A stretch of 64,000 nt of DNA from Salipiger abyssi (lineage in GTDB: Bacteria; Pseudomonadota; Alphaproteobacteria; Rhodobacterales; Rhodobacteraceae). The notes beneath the pieces were generated by a model. It saw only the letters and a program-made list of their open reading frames with translations. It did not search any database and was not told the origin of the DNA. The stretch lies in assembly GCF_017311415.1 (NCBI RefSeq), contig NZ_JAEKIS010000015.1, forward strand, positions 57,086-121,085, given 5' to 3'. Below are positions 1 through 8,660 of this stretch, one piece after another; position 1 is the first letter of the stretch, and each line of letters begins with the position of its first letter. Made by a program: the position numbers and the translations under genes.

Positions 1-2
1 AT

Positions 3-605
3 TCCAATAGCGGCCAGTCCTGCCATTCGCCGACGCGGATCCTGGTGCAGGAGGATCATCTCGAAGAGGTGCTGGGCTATCTCGCCGATGCGGTGGCGAC
101 GCTGAAGGTCGGCGATCCCAACGACCCGGAGACGACCCATGGCCCGGTGGTGAACCGCGCGCAATACGAGCGCATCCAGGGCTATATCCAGTCGGCCATC
201 GACGAGGGCGCGCGGCTGGTCTGCGGCGGTCCGGGCCGCCCCGAGGGGCTCGACAAGGGGTTCTATATCCAGCCGACGATCTTTTCGGTGACCACCGAGA
301 ACACCATCGCCAATGAAGAGATCTTTGGCATGGTCACCTCGGTCATCACCTACAAGACCGTGGAAGAGGCCATCGCCATCGCCAATGACACCAGCTACGG
401 GCTGGGCGGCTATGTCTTCGGCAAGGACCGCGAGCGCGCGCTCGATGTCTGCCGCAAGATCCGCGCGGGCCGGGTGTTCTATGACGGTGCGGCGGCGAAT
501 ACGGCGGCGCCGATGGGCGGTTACAAGAAATCCGGCAATGGCCGCGAGATGGGCGCCTACGGGATGGAGGAATATCTCGAGGTCAAAGCGATCATCGGGT
601 TCTGA
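3..605 (+). CDS. Aldehyde dehydrogenase, C-terminal part (5' end outside window)
   Basis: NAD(P)-dependent aldehyde dehydrogenase oxidising an aldehyde to the acid. The reading frame is open from base 3, and the first residues are NSGQSC, the conserved motif carrying the catalytic cysteine, so only the C-terminal 40% or so is present. Further family landmarks are the NEEIFGMV block and the C-terminal GGYKKSGNGRE stretch that ends the substrate channel. The ATG at base 45 is internal and not a real start. A strong intrinsic terminator follows directly. The substrate cannot be read from the fragment; the neighbouring carboxymuconolactone-decarboxylase-like gene and TRAP operon only suggest carboxylic-acid catabolism. 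Confidence 0.93.
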   Translation, partial: SNSGQSCHSPTRILVQEDHLEEVLGYLADAVATLKVGDPNDPETTHGPVVNRAQYERIQGYIQSAIDEGARLVCGGPGRPEGLDKGFYIQPTIFSVTTENTIANEEIFGMVTSVITYKTVEEAIAIANDTSYGLGGYVFGKDRERALDVCRKIRAGRVFYDGAAANTAAPMGGYKKSGNGREMGAYGMEEYLEVKAIIGF

Positions 606-613
606 GACAGGAC

Positions 614-645
614 GGCCCGGCCGGGAGATCCGGCCGGGCCTTTTT
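614..645 (+). terminator. Intrinsic terminator after aldehyde dehydrogenase
   Basis: A perfect 11-bp stem (GGCCCGGCCGG at 614-624 with its complement at 630-640), a 5-nt loop and five T at 641-645. It sits 8 nt after the stop codon and separates the aldehyde dehydrogenase from the next gene. Confidence 0.93.
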
Positions 646-673
646 CATCGCAGCAGGGCAGGGGGGCCATGGC

Positions 674-994
674 ATGGCAGATCGGAACAGCAATGCGGGG
701 ATCTATGAGGCGGTGCCGCAATTCGGGCGGCTGCGCGACGAGGTGCTTTATAACGATGTCTGGAAACAGCCCGAGCTCAGCCCCCGCGACCGCAGCCTTG
801 TGACCTGCGCGGTGCTGGCGGCGCTCGGCAAGAACGAGGAGCTGCGCCATCACATGGGCGTCGCGGTCGAGAACGGCGTCACCGCCGACGAGCTGCGCGG
901 GCTGGTAGTGCAGGTGGCCTTCTACGGCGGCTGGCCCTGCGGTGTGAACGCGGCCAAGGCCGGGATGCCGATTTTCGAAAAAGAGACGGGCTGA
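674..994 (+). CDS. Carboxymuconolactone decarboxylase family protein
   Basis: A 106-residue all-helical protein of the carboxymuconolactone decarboxylase (CMD)/AhpD fold. The core segment from about residue 37 (SPRDRSLVTCAVLAALG) through the HHMGVAVENGVTADELRGL helix is characteristic of the family. It has no CxxC pair, which argues for the decarboxylase-like branch rather than the peroxidase branch. Related proteins act on lactones in aromatic degradation, but many CMD-like proteins have unknown roles. The gene starts 80 bases after the aldehyde dehydrogenase stop and beyond that gene's terminator, so it probably has its own promoter. Substrate not determinable. Confidence 0.85.
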   Translation: MADRNSNAGIYEAVPQFGRLRDEVLYNDVWKQPELSPRDRSLVTCAVLAALGKNEELRHHMGVAVENGVTADELRGLVVQVAFYGGWPCGVNAAKAGMPIFEKETG

Positions 995-1258
995 GCGGCG
1001 GCGTGTCAGGCGCGTGTCTCGGTCTGAGGACACAATGTGTGCGACGCGTGTGGCAGGCGCGCAGAAACGCCCGGCGCCGCTGTTGCGCGCTGCGATCCGG
1101 TTTGTGGGATATCGGATGAGAAAGAGCCCGCCATGCCCGGTATCGCCCAGGGGGCAGATACGGAGCGGGCGGAATCGTTGCAGGGCCGTGCCAGATCCAG
1201 AGGGAGGCGGATCTTACCCTGCATCGCTTGCCACGGCCGCACGGCCGTAGCGGCAAAC

Positions 1259-1414
1259 TCAGATATGCTGGGATTTCCCAAAGGGCGCGCGCTTGAACAG
1301 GGCGCGTACAGACTGGCCGAAACCACGCAGGGCCGAGGCGACAGCTTGGCTGCGTTCGAGTTTGGCGGCGCGCACCAGTTGTGCAGTTGCAGCATCGGTA
1401 TATTCGGACGTCAT
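1259..1414 (-). CDS. Small basic 51-residue protein, DUF1127/RSP_7527-like
   Basis: A short reading frame in an otherwise empty 670-bp gap. It starts at an ATG preceded by a good ribosome binding site (GAAAGGA, about 6 nt before the ATG) and encodes 51 residues beginning MTSEYTDAATAQLVRAAKLE and ending FKRAPFGKSQHI. The composition is helical, alanine-rich and basic at the C-terminus, resembling the small DUF1127-type proteins common in Rhodobacteraceae. DUF1127 proteins have been linked to RNA and phosphate metabolism in other alphaproteobacteria; a role here is not inferable. It is antisense to, and just upstream of, the sigma-54 promoter region of the first TRAP operon. The assignment rests on the RBS, the composition and family resemblance. 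Confidence 0.6.
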   Translation of the reverse strand: MTSEYTDAATAQLVRAAKLERSQAVASALRGFGQSVRALFKRAPFGKSQHI

Positions 1415-1554
1415 AATCTTTCCTTTCAGCAAGATAGAGGGAAGTTAGTGCATCCTCGGGGGGATCAGTAGACCGCTTGTCGGCAAGCCCGCTTTGCAGT
1501 TGCAGCATGGCTTGGACGGGCGTTTTCACGACATTCGAGCGCCAATGCCTTCGT

Positions 1555-1570
1555 TGGCATAGCTTTTGCG
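1555..1570 (+). promoter_or_regulatory. Sigma-54 (-24/-12) promoter of TRAP operon 1
   Basis: TGGCAT-AGCTT-TTGCG, with the -24 GG and -12 GC elements separated by exactly 10 bases. It lies 97 nt upstream of the first TRAP gene. The sixth base is T rather than the usual C, making it the weakest match among the eight sites found. Confidence 0.75.
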
Positions 1571-1666
1571 ATCATATCCACGACATCGGTAAGAAATTGT
1601 TTCCGAAGGTTCAGGGGGAAGCGCCCCAAGCCCGTTCGGAACACGCGCATGCAGGGAGGGGCACGC

Positions 1667-2218
1667 ATGGCATTGCTTGAGCGGATACTGGGGGTGGCGG
1701 CCCGGTTGCTGGTATGGGCCGCCGGGGCGTTTCTGCTCGCGATGGCGGTGCATGTCTGCCTCGACGTCGCGATGAAGTATTTCCTCAACAAGCCGATCCC
1801 CGGCACCGCCGAGATCGTCGCGCGCTATTACATGCTGGCCGCCGTCTTTCTGCCGCTGGCCTTTGTCGAGCTGCGCAACAGCGGTATCGCGGTGGATCTG
1901 TTCTACAACATGTTCGCGCCGGGCTGGCGGCGGGCGATGGTGGCGCTGTCCTATGTCGGGCAGATGAGTTTTTTCTCGCTGCTGGCCTATCAGTCGTCGC
2001 TGGACGCGCTGAAATCCTATGACAAGCAGGAATATATCGACGGCCAGATCGTCGTTTATATCTGGCCGGCGACCTTCTTCCTTCCCATCGGGCTCTGGCT
2101 CGTGGCGGCGATGAGCCTGCTGCGCCTCGCCCAGACGCTGATCCGCAGCGACTGGGAAGTTGTGACCACCCATACCGTGCCGCTCGATGGTGGCCAGACC
2201 GGCAAGGAGGCGATCTGA
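1667..2218 (+). CDS. TRAP transporter small membrane subunit (DctQ type)
   Basis: A 183-residue DctQ-family protein, the four-helix membrane subunit that joins the large permease and receives the periplasmic binding protein in Na+-driven TRAP uptake systems. Hydrophobic segments are visible at about residues 10-33, 48-66, 88-108 and 130-155. The ATG at 1667 is preferred over the upstream in-frame ATG at 1649 because GGGAGG lies at the correct distance before it. Its stop overlaps the start of the large subunit (TGATG), a translational coupling typical of these pairs. It is the first gene of an operon running to 8274 behind a sigma-54 promoter. Confidence 0.93.
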   Translation: MALLERILGVAARLLVWAAGAFLLAMAVHVCLDVAMKYFLNKPIPGTAEIVARYYMLAAVFLPLAFVELRNSGIAVDLFYNMFAPGWRRAMVALSYVGQMSFFSLLAYQSSLDALKSYDKQEYIDGQIVVYIWPATFFLPIGLWLVAAMSLLRLAQTLIRSDWEVVTTHTVPLDGGQTGKEAI

Positions 2219-3525
2219 TGGACCGGCTGGAAATCGGCATTGCGGGCATCGTCGTCGCGCTGATCCTGATCGCATTGCGCATGCAGGTGGGGGTGGTGCT
2301 GGGCATCGTCGCCTTCGGCGGCATCGCGGCGATCACCAATATGGGCGCGGCCTGGGGCATCCTCACCGCGATCCCGGCCAATTTCATCGCGCAATGGAGC
2401 CTGAGCGCCGTGCCGATGTTCCTGCTGATGGGCTATATCGCGGCGCAGGCGGGGCTGACCAACGGGCTTTTCGCCAGCGCGCGCATCGTGCTGGGGCGGG
2501 TGCCGGGCGGGCTGGCCTCGGCGACCGTGGTGGCCTCGGCGCTCTTTGCCTCGGCCAGCGGATCGAGCGTCGCCACCGCCGCCGCCTTCTCGCGCATCGC
2601 GGTGCCGGAGATGCTGAAATCCAACTACAAATCCTCGCTCGCCACCGGCTCGGTCGCGGCGGCGGGGACGCTGGGCTCGCTCATTCCGCCGAGCATTCTG
2701 CTGATCCTCTACGGCATCTTCACCGATACCTCGATCGGCGCGCTGTTCGTGGCGGGCGTGGTGCCGGGGGTGCTCTCGGCGGTGGCCTATATCACCATGA
2801 TCACCATCCGCTCCTATCTCGACCCGACGCTGGCGCCGGTCAACGACACCACCCATACGCGCGAGGAGAAATGGGCGGCGCTGCGCGATATCTGGCCGCT
2901 GCCGGCGCTGATCCTCGGCGTGCTGGGTGGCATCTTTACCGGGATCTTTTCGCCCACCGAGGCGGGCGCCATCGGCGCGGGGCTGGCGGTGCTGATCGCG
3001 CTCCTGCGCCGCTCGCTCACCCGAAAGGCGGTGGTCCGTGCGCTGATCGAGACCGCCGAGGGCACCGCCTCGATCTTTATCATCGCCATCGGGGCGACGA
3101 TGTTCGCGGTGTTCATGGGGCTGTCCTCGCTGCCCAACGCGCTGTCGGGGCTGATGCTCGAACATGTGGATTCGACCATCGCCATCATCGTGATGATCGC
3201 GCTGCTTTACGTGCTGCTGGGGATGTTCGTGGACAGCGTGTCGATCATGCTGCTGACCATCCCGATCATCCAGCCGATCCTGAACGGGCTGGGCGTGGAT
3301 ATGGTCTGGTTCGGCATCATCGCCATCAAGCTGCTGGAGATCGGCATGATCACCCCGCCGGTGGGGCTGAACGTCTATGTCATCCGCAGCGCGCTGGGGT
3401 CGGCGGTCTCGCTGGTCGATGTGTTCCGCGGCGCCGCCTGGTTCATCCTGACCGATCTGGTGACGCTGACCCTGCTGATCCTGTTCCCGATCATCACGCT
3501 GTTTTTGCCCGGGATCATGAAGTGA
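2218..3525 (+). CDS. TRAP transporter large permease (DctM type)
   Basis: A 435-residue polytopic protein of the DctM family, the ion-coupled translocation subunit with about 12 membrane segments. Diagnostic stretches are the GSSVATAAAFSRIAVPEM segment around residue 118, the LIPPSILLILYG segment around residue 158 and the ITPPVGLNVYVI motif near residue 378. Full length for the family. It overlaps the small subunit by one base and is followed 37 nt later by its binding-protein gene, giving the order Q-M-P. Together they probably import an organic acid that the downstream dehydrogenases and amidohydrolase process. Confidence 0.95.
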   Translation: MDRLEIGIAGIVVALILIALRMQVGVVLGIVAFGGIAAITNMGAAWGILTAIPANFIAQWSLSAVPMFLLMGYIAAQAGLTNGLFASARIVLGRVPGGLASATVVASALFASASGSSVATAAAFSRIAVPEMLKSNYKSSLATGSVAAAGTLGSLIPPSILLILYGIFTDTSIGALFVAGVVPGVLSAVAYITMITIRSYLDPTLAPVNDTTHTREEKWAALRDIWPLPALILGVLGGIFTGIFSPTEAGAIGAGLAVLIALLRRSLTRKAVVRALIETAEGTASIFIIAIGATMFAVFMGLSSLPNALSGLMLEHVDSTIAIIVMIALLYVLLGMFVDSVSIMLLTIPIIQPILNGLGVDMVWFGIIAIKLLEIGMITPPVGLNVYVIRSALGSAVSLVDVFRGAAWFILTDLVTLTLLILFPIITLFLPGIMK

Positions 3526-3562
3526 CGACACCGCTTTCGATGCTCAACTCAGGGAGGAAAAA

Positions 3563-4690
3563 ATGAGGTTGAGAACGATCCTGGCCGCGACGGCGGCCAT
3601 CGGGCTGGGGGCCGGCGCATTGCCCGCCGCCGCCGAGACATTCCGCGCGGCGACATGGAACGTGTCGGGCTCGCCCAATGACGTGTTCCTGAACGATTTC
3701 GCCGATCAGGTGCGCGAGGCAACGGGCGGAGAGATCGACTTCGAGATCTTCCCGGGCGGCGTGCTGCTGCCGGCGGACGGCACCCTGCCGGGCATCGCCT
3801 CGGGCGTGGCGCAGCTCGCCAATATCACCGCTGCCTATATCCCCTCCGACATGCCGGTGGATGCGGTGACGGCGGATCTCTCCTTTGCCGCCGACGATCA
3901 GCTCGCGCTGGCCTTTGCCAAGACCGAGGTCGGTTTTTTCAACGAACAGATGCAAAAGGAGATCCGGGGGCACGATCTGGTGTTCGTCACCAGCTTTTCC
4001 ATCGGGATCTACTATCCGATCTGCTCCTTCGACATGAGCTCTGTCGCCGATCTCGACGGCCGCAAGGTGCGCACCAGCTCGGCCACGCAGATCGAGTTCG
4101 CCACCCAGTACGGCGCCGTTCCGGTCAGCGTGCCGGCAAGCGAGATCTATACAGGCATCCAGCGCGGCTCTCTCGATTGCGCCTTTGGCGACGCGCTGTT
4201 CCTGACCGACTACTTCAAGCTCAACGAAGTGGCGCAATCGGTCTACCGGCTGCCGCTCGGCTCGAACGCCACCGGCGGTTACTACATGAACGAGGATTTC
4301 TGGGCCGAGCGCACGCCCGAGGAACGCCGCACCATGTTCAAGGCGCTGTCGCGCGCCACCGCCCGTTCGATGATCGGCTATCAGGCCAAGGTCGATCAGG
4401 CCTGGGAGGCGGCAGAGGCCGCCGGGGTTGCGCTGAACGAACCGAGTGAGGCGGATACGGCTGCGCTGGCGGAGTTCAACGAGGCCTTCATCGCGAAGCT
4501 CGCGCAATCCGAGATGGACAAGCGCGGCATCGACGACCCGACCCAGCTCATCGACGACATGGTCGCGGCCATGGACAAGTGGAAGGGCCTGCTGGCGGAG
4601 GTCGATACCACCGATCTCGACGCGGTGACGGCGCTGCTCGACCGGGAGATCTTCGACAGGATCGACGTCGAGACCTACGGGCTCGACTGA
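3563..4690 (+). CDS. TRAP transporter substrate-binding protein (DctP type)
   Basis: A 375-residue periplasmic solute receptor. It has a Sec signal peptide (MRLRTILAATAAIGLG, probable cleavage after the AAAE region near residue 22), the family core with KVRTSSATQIEFA where the ligand carboxylate-binding arginine is expected, and SEIYTGIQRGSLDCAFGD. A GGGAGG ribosome binding site precedes the start. It closely resembles the third binding protein of the cluster at 14513-15634: both begin the mature protein with AATW, carry a GSPN motif and end ETYG(L/I)D. The two probably bind related ligands. Substrate unknown. Confidence 0.94.
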   Translation: MRLRTILAATAAIGLGAGALPAAAETFRAATWNVSGSPNDVFLNDFADQVREATGGEIDFEIFPGGVLLPADGTLPGIASGVAQLANITAAYIPSDMPVDAVTADLSFAADDQLALAFAKTEVGFFNEQMQKEIRGHDLVFVTSFSIGIYYPICSFDMSSVADLDGRKVRTSSATQIEFATQYGAVPVSVPASEIYTGIQRGSLDCAFGDALFLTDYFKLNEVAQSVYRLPLGSNATGGYYMNEDFWAERTPEERRTMFKALSRATARSMIGYQAKVDQAWEAAEAAGVALNEPSEADTAALAEFNEAFIAKLAQSEMDKRGIDDPTQLIDDMVAAMDKWKGLLAEVDTTDLDAVTALLDREIFDRIDVETYGLD

Positions 4691-4762
4691 CCGCGCGGGA
4701 TTGCGCGCGAAAACATTCCTGGGGGCGCATCGGGCGCCCCCGTGACAACACAGGATGACACC

Positions 4763-6226
4763 ATGACCGACCAAGCCAGTTCCCACGGTTACACCTATCC
4801 CAAGGTGGGTATGCTGATCGACGGCGAGTGGATCTATGACCGCGCGCCCTGCCACCAGGTGCAGAACCCGGCGGACGACCAGATCCTCGGCCCGGTCCCC
4901 GGTGCCACCGATGCCGATTTCGACCGGGCACTGGCGGCGGCGCAGCGCGGTTTCGAGATCTGGCGCAAGGTGCCGCCGCAGGAACGCTCGGAGCTGCTCA
5001 AGCGGGTGGCGGTGCTGATGCGCGAGCGGGCGAAGGACATCGCCCCGGCGATCACCCTGGAACATGGCAAGCCGCTGGCCGATGCGGAGGCCGAGGTGTC
5101 GCGCTCGTCGAGCTTTCTCGACTGGGATGCCGAGCAGCTTCTGCGCACCTATGGCCGCGTCGTGCCGACCCAGCATCCGAATTATCAGTTCGTGATGCGC
5201 GAGCCCATCGGTCCGGTCGCGGCCTTCACCCCGTGGAACGTACCGGTGAGTGCTGCGGGCCGCAAGCTTGCCGGCACTATCGCGGCGGGCTGTTCGGTGA
5301 TCATCAAGCCCGCCAGCCAGACCCCGGCCTCGACCTGCCTGCTGGCGCAGTGTTTCATCGACGCAGGCCTGCCGGACGGCGTGCTTCAGGTCATTCACGG
5401 CAAATCCAGCCAGGTTTCGGAAAAGCTGATCCTGTCGCCGGTGATCCGCGCGGTGACGCTGACCGGCTCGGTCGAGGTGGGCAAGCAGCTCATGCGGCTG
5501 GCCGCCGAGGGGGTGAAACCCTCGCTGATGGAGCTGGGCGGCCATGCGCCGGTGCTGATCGGCGCCGATGTGAATCCCGCCAAGGTCGCCGAGCTGGCGG
5601 TGGGCGGCAAGTTCCGCATGGCCGGGCAGCTCTGCGTGTCGCCCTCGCGCTTCCTGATCCACGAAAAGGTCTATGACGATTTCGTCGGTGAATTCGCCGC
5701 GCGGGCGGGCAAGCTCAAGGTCGGCGACGGCTTTACCGAGGGCGCGCAGGTCGGTCCGCTGGTCAACTTCCGCCGTATCGAGACCATGCAGAGCCTCGTC
5801 GCCGACGCGGTCGAGCGCGGCGCGAAGGTGCTGACCGGCGGCGAGCGCGTCGGCAATTCGGGCTGCTTCTTTGCGCCCACCGTGCTGGGCGACGTGCCGC
5901 TCGATGCGCGCGTGATGCATGAAGAGCCTTTCGGTCCGCTCGCGCCCTGCACGCCGGTGGCGGATATGGACCAGGCACTGAGCATCGCCAACGATATCGA
6001 GGTGGGTCTCGCGGGCTATGTCTTTACCAACGATGTGGAGATGGCCGACCGGCTGTCCAACGCGCTGGAATGCGGCTCGGTCGCGATCAACCAGTTCACC
6101 AGCCCCGGCGCCGACGCGCCCTTTGGCGGGCACAAGGAAAGCGGCATCGGCGTCGAGGGCGGCATGGAATCGCTCGACAGCTACACCGTCTCGAAGACGA
6201 TCAGCCAGCGCCGCGTGAATATCTGA
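4763..6226 (+). CDS. NAD-dependent aldehyde dehydrogenase
   Basis: A complete 487-residue aldehyde dehydrogenase. Visible landmarks are the TPWNVPVS segment that includes the active-site Asn, the MELGGHAP motif with the general-base Glu, GQLCVSPSRF with the nucleophilic Cys, and a C-terminal GGHKESGIG block. The ATG at 4763 follows CAGGA; a GTG seven codons upstream (4742) is an alternative. It lies between the binding protein and an SDR gene in one operon, so it likely oxidises an aldehyde produced from the imported substrate by the SDR or amidohydrolase products. It belongs broadly to the succinate-semialdehyde/benzaldehyde-type dehydrogenases; the exact substrate is not determinable. Confidence 0.93.
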   Translation: MTDQASSHGYTYPKVGMLIDGEWIYDRAPCHQVQNPADDQILGPVPGATDADFDRALAAAQRGFEIWRKVPPQERSELLKRVAVLMRERAKDIAPAITLEHGKPLADAEAEVSRSSSFLDWDAEQLLRTYGRVVPTQHPNYQFVMREPIGPVAAFTPWNVPVSAAGRKLAGTIAAGCSVIIKPASQTPASTCLLAQCFIDAGLPDGVLQVIHGKSSQVSEKLILSPVIRAVTLTGSVEVGKQLMRLAAEGVKPSLMELGGHAPVLIGADVNPAKVAELAVGGKFRMAGQLCVSPSRFLIHEKVYDDFVGEFAARAGKLKVGDGFTEGAQVGPLVNFRRIETMQSLVADAVERGAKVLTGGERVGNSGCFFAPTVLGDVPLDARVMHEEPFGPLAPCTPVADMDQALSIANDIEVGLAGYVFTNDVEMADRLSNALECGSVAINQFTSPGADAPFGGHKESGIGVEGGMESLDSYTVSKTISQRRVNI

Positions 6227-6242
6227 GATCAGGGAGGGTCTT

Positions 6243-7010
6243 ATGACAGGAATGCTAGACGGCAAGGTCGCGCTCGTCACCGGCGCGGCAGGCGGCATCG
6301 GTCGCGCCTCGGCCCGGCTCTTTGCCGAGGAGGGGGCGCGCCTCGTGATCTCGGATGTCACCCCGGAGGGGGTCGAGCAGACCGCCGACGAGGTGCGGGA
6401 TCTGGGCGGAGAGGTCGTGCCGGTGGTGGCCGATCTCGCCAGCAGGGCGGATATCGAGGCGATGGTTGCGGCGGCGGTGGATCGCTGGGGCCGGCTCGAT
6501 TGCGCCTTCAACAATGCCGGCATCACCGGTGGCCAGATCGGGCAGGGCGGGCGGCTCACGGCGGAATGGGACGAGGAAGCCTTTGACCGCATCGTCACCA
6601 TCAACCTCAAGGGCACCTGGCTCTGCATGGTGGCTCAGATCCGCCAGATGCTGACGCAGGAGAGTGGCGGCGCGATCATCAACACCGCCTCGCTCGCCGG
6701 GCTTCAGGGCTTTCCGACCACCACCGGCTATTCCGCCAGCAAACACGCGGTGGTCGGCATGACCAAGACCGCCGCGCTGGAATACGCGCCGAAGATCCGG
6801 GTCAACGCGCTTTGCCCGGGCTATGTCGACACGCCGATGCTGGAGGACACGATGGCGCGGCGCGGCGAGATGATCCTCGGCCAGATCCCGTTCGGGCGCC
6901 TCGCCGATCCGCGCGAGATGGCGCAGATGGCCTGCTGGGCGCTGTCGGATCGCGGCTCTTATGCCACCGGTCAGGCCTTTGCCGTCGATGGCGGCTTTAC
7001 CGCCGGCTGA
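6243..7010 (+). CDS. Short-chain dehydrogenase/reductase
   Basis: A 255-residue classical SDR that oxidises or reduces an alcohol/ketone with NAD(P). The Rossmann glycine motif TGAAGGIG is at about residue 14, NNAG near residue 90, and the catalytic YSASK at about residue 162, preceded by the conserved Ser (NTASLAGLQ). The C-terminal VDGGFTAG is typical. An AGGGAGG ribosome binding site precedes the start. Located 16 nt after the aldehyde dehydrogenase, it is part of the same operon; an alcohol-to-aldehyde or hydroxyacid oxidation step upstream of that enzyme is plausible. Confidence 0.93.
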   Translation: MTGMLDGKVALVTGAAGGIGRASARLFAEEGARLVISDVTPEGVEQTADEVRDLGGEVVPVVADLASRADIEAMVAAAVDRWGRLDCAFNNAGITGGQIGQGGRLTAEWDEEAFDRIVTINLKGTWLCMVAQIRQMLTQESGGAIINTASLAGLQGFPTTTGYSASKHAVVGMTKTAALEYAPKIRVNALCPGYVDTPMLEDTMARRGEMILGQIPFGRLADPREMAQMACWALSDRGSYATGQAFAVDGGFTAG

Positions 7011-7020
7011 GGAGAGACCC

Positions 7021-7251
7021 ATGCCGCATATCTCCATCAAGATGATCGAGGGCCGCGACGAGGCCACCAAGCAGAAGATCGCGGAGGCGCTGGTCAAGAC
7101 CGCGACCGAGGTCATGGGCGTCGGCGAAGACGCGCTCTCGGTGGCCATAGAGGACGTGCCTCGCGCCGACTGGATCGGGCAGGTCTTCCTGCCCGAGATC
7201 CGGGGCAACAAGGACCGTCTCTACAAGAAACCCGGATACAAGGATGTCTGA
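7021..7251 (+). CDS. 4-oxalocrotonate tautomerase family protein
   Basis: A 76-residue tautomerase-superfamily protein. The second codon is proline (MPHISIKMIEGRDEATK), which becomes the N-terminal catalytic Pro-1 after methionine removal; an arginine is present near position 11. Such enzymes move double bonds in 2-hydroxydienoates during meta-cleavage or related ring catabolism. It is slightly longer than the usual 62 residues because of a C-terminal KDRLYKKPGYKDV tail. The start at 7021 is chosen over earlier in-frame starts because it gives Pro-1 and follows GAGGAGA. Operon member between the SDR and amidohydrolase genes. Confidence 0.88.
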   Translation: MPHISIKMIEGRDEATKQKIAEALVKTATEVMGVGEDALSVAIEDVPRADWIGQVFLPEIRGNKDRLYKKPGYKDV

Positions 7252-7269
7252 GACCGGAAAGGGCGCCGC

Positions 7270-8274
7270 ATGACCAAGCGACTGGAAGGCCGCGACGAGG
7301 AGATCCTGGAGCCGGATCTGCCCATCGTCGACCCGCATCACCACCTCTTCGAGCGCAAGGGCGTGCGCTATATGCTCGACGAATGTCTCGACGACATGCG
7401 CGCCGGGCACAATGTGGTGGCCTCGGTCTATGTCGAGACCGGCGCCTTCATGCGCCGCGAGGGGCCGGAGGTGCTGCGCCCGCTGGGCGAGATCGAGTTC
7501 GCCAACGGCGTCGGTGCCATGTGCTCGGGCACCGAATACGAGGGGCCGAAGGTCTGCGCCGGCATCGTCGGCAAGGCCGATCTGCGGCTCGGCGAGCAGG
7601 TCGGCTGGCTGTTCGACCGGGCGCTCGCCGCGGCGCCCGAGCGGTTCCGCGGGATCCGGCAGATCAGCATGGATCACCCCAGCGATCTGCCCTATCGCTA
7701 TTTCTCCACCGGGCGGCCGCCGCAGGGGCTCTATCATCATCCGAACTTCCGCGAGGGCTTTGCCCAGCTCGCCGCGCGCGGGCTGAGCTACGACGCGACG
7801 GGGTTTCACCTGCAACTGCCCGATATCGGAGATCTCGCCGATGCCTTCCCCGACACGCCGATCGTCGTCAATCACATGACCATCGCCATGGGGCTGGAGA
7901 TGAGCGACGCCGAGCGCCGGGATCTCTTCTCCGACTGGCGTGACAAGCTGGCCGAGGTGGCGAAGCGCCCGAATGTGGTCTGCAAGGTGGGCGGCTTGGG
8001 AATGCCGGTCTGGGGCTTCGGCTTCGAGACGCGCGCGGATCTGGTGAGCTCGGAGGAGCTGGCGGAGGTCTGGCGGCCCTATGTGGAGACGGCCATCGGA
8101 CTCTTTGGTGCCGAGCGCTGCATGATGGAGAGCAACTTCCCCCCCGACGCGTTTTCCTGCGGATACGTGCCGCTCTGGAACGCGCTGAAGCGGATCACGG
8201 CGAGCTGTTCGGAGGAGGAGAAGGCCGCGCTCTACAGCGGTACGGCAGCGCGGGTGTATCGGCTGGGGGTGTGA
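7270..8274 (+). CDS. Amidohydrolase-2 family metal-dependent hydrolase/decarboxylase
   Basis: A 334-residue TIM-barrel protein of the amidohydrolase_2 group. The metal-binding PIVDPHHHLFE motif is near the N-terminus (about residue 17), a conserved VNHMTIAMG histidine region is near residue 200, and ERCMMESNFPPD near residue 282 corresponds to the family's RxMxGSNFP-type strand with the metal-ligand position. Members hydrolyse lactones (for example 2-pyrone-4,6-dicarboxylate) or decarboxylate aromatic acids. With the tautomerase and dehydrogenases it closes the TRAP operon. Which reaction is catalysed is unknown; lactone hydrolysis is my preferred guess. Confidence 0.88.
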   Translation: MTKRLEGRDEEILEPDLPIVDPHHHLFERKGVRYMLDECLDDMRAGHNVVASVYVETGAFMRREGPEVLRPLGEIEFANGVGAMCSGTEYEGPKVCAGIVGKADLRLGEQVGWLFDRALAAAPERFRGIRQISMDHPSDLPYRYFSTGRPPQGLYHHPNFREGFAQLAARGLSYDATGFHLQLPDIGDLADAFPDTPIVVNHMTIAMGLEMSDAERRDLFSDWRDKLAEVAKRPNVVCKVGGLGMPVWGFGFETRADLVSSEELAEVWRPYVETAIGLFGAERCMMESNFPPDAFSCGYVPLWNALKRITASCSEEEKAALYSGTAARVYRLGV

Positions 8275-8660
8275 GGGGGAGCTTTGCGCAGAAAGCGGAT
8301 GTGGCACTCGGCAGGGCAATGCCTGGTCCGGCTGATGCAACCGGCACTGAGCCGACATTCAGCATCACTGGTTGAACTCGCGGCAGCGCGGCTGGTCGCA
8401 GCTGTTATTTGCGGCGTCTCCGATCTCTGGTTTCGGTCGGAGGTAGGCTATTGGGGACTAATCTGTCATTATTCAGCTGACCCTAAGGTCGAATGCGCTT
8501 GAGATGAGGTGGCCCACATTGACGAAAGCTGGCGTACGTGCAAATAATGCCTCCAACGCTTCACAGCAATTATCGCGCGCTATGTCTGAGCGGATGAATC
8601 TGCCTGCGACGAAGCGAACCGAGTAAGAAACTGTATCATTTGTGATGCGAGGTTAGAAGA
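8275..8660. other. Non-coding gap, no convincing gene
   Basis: About 390 bases between the amidohydrolase and the AT-richer island. An open frame at 8284-8502 shows no family resemblance and lacks a ribosome binding site. From about 8450 the base composition turns AT-richer, marking the probable left edge of imported DNA. I see no tRNA, transposase remnant or clear terminal repeat. Confidence 0.5.

Noticed and set aside
8284..8502. 72-codon open frame after the amidohydrolase gene
   Set aside because: No ribosome binding site, no family resemblance and composition unlike a gene; considered non-coding or a remnant.
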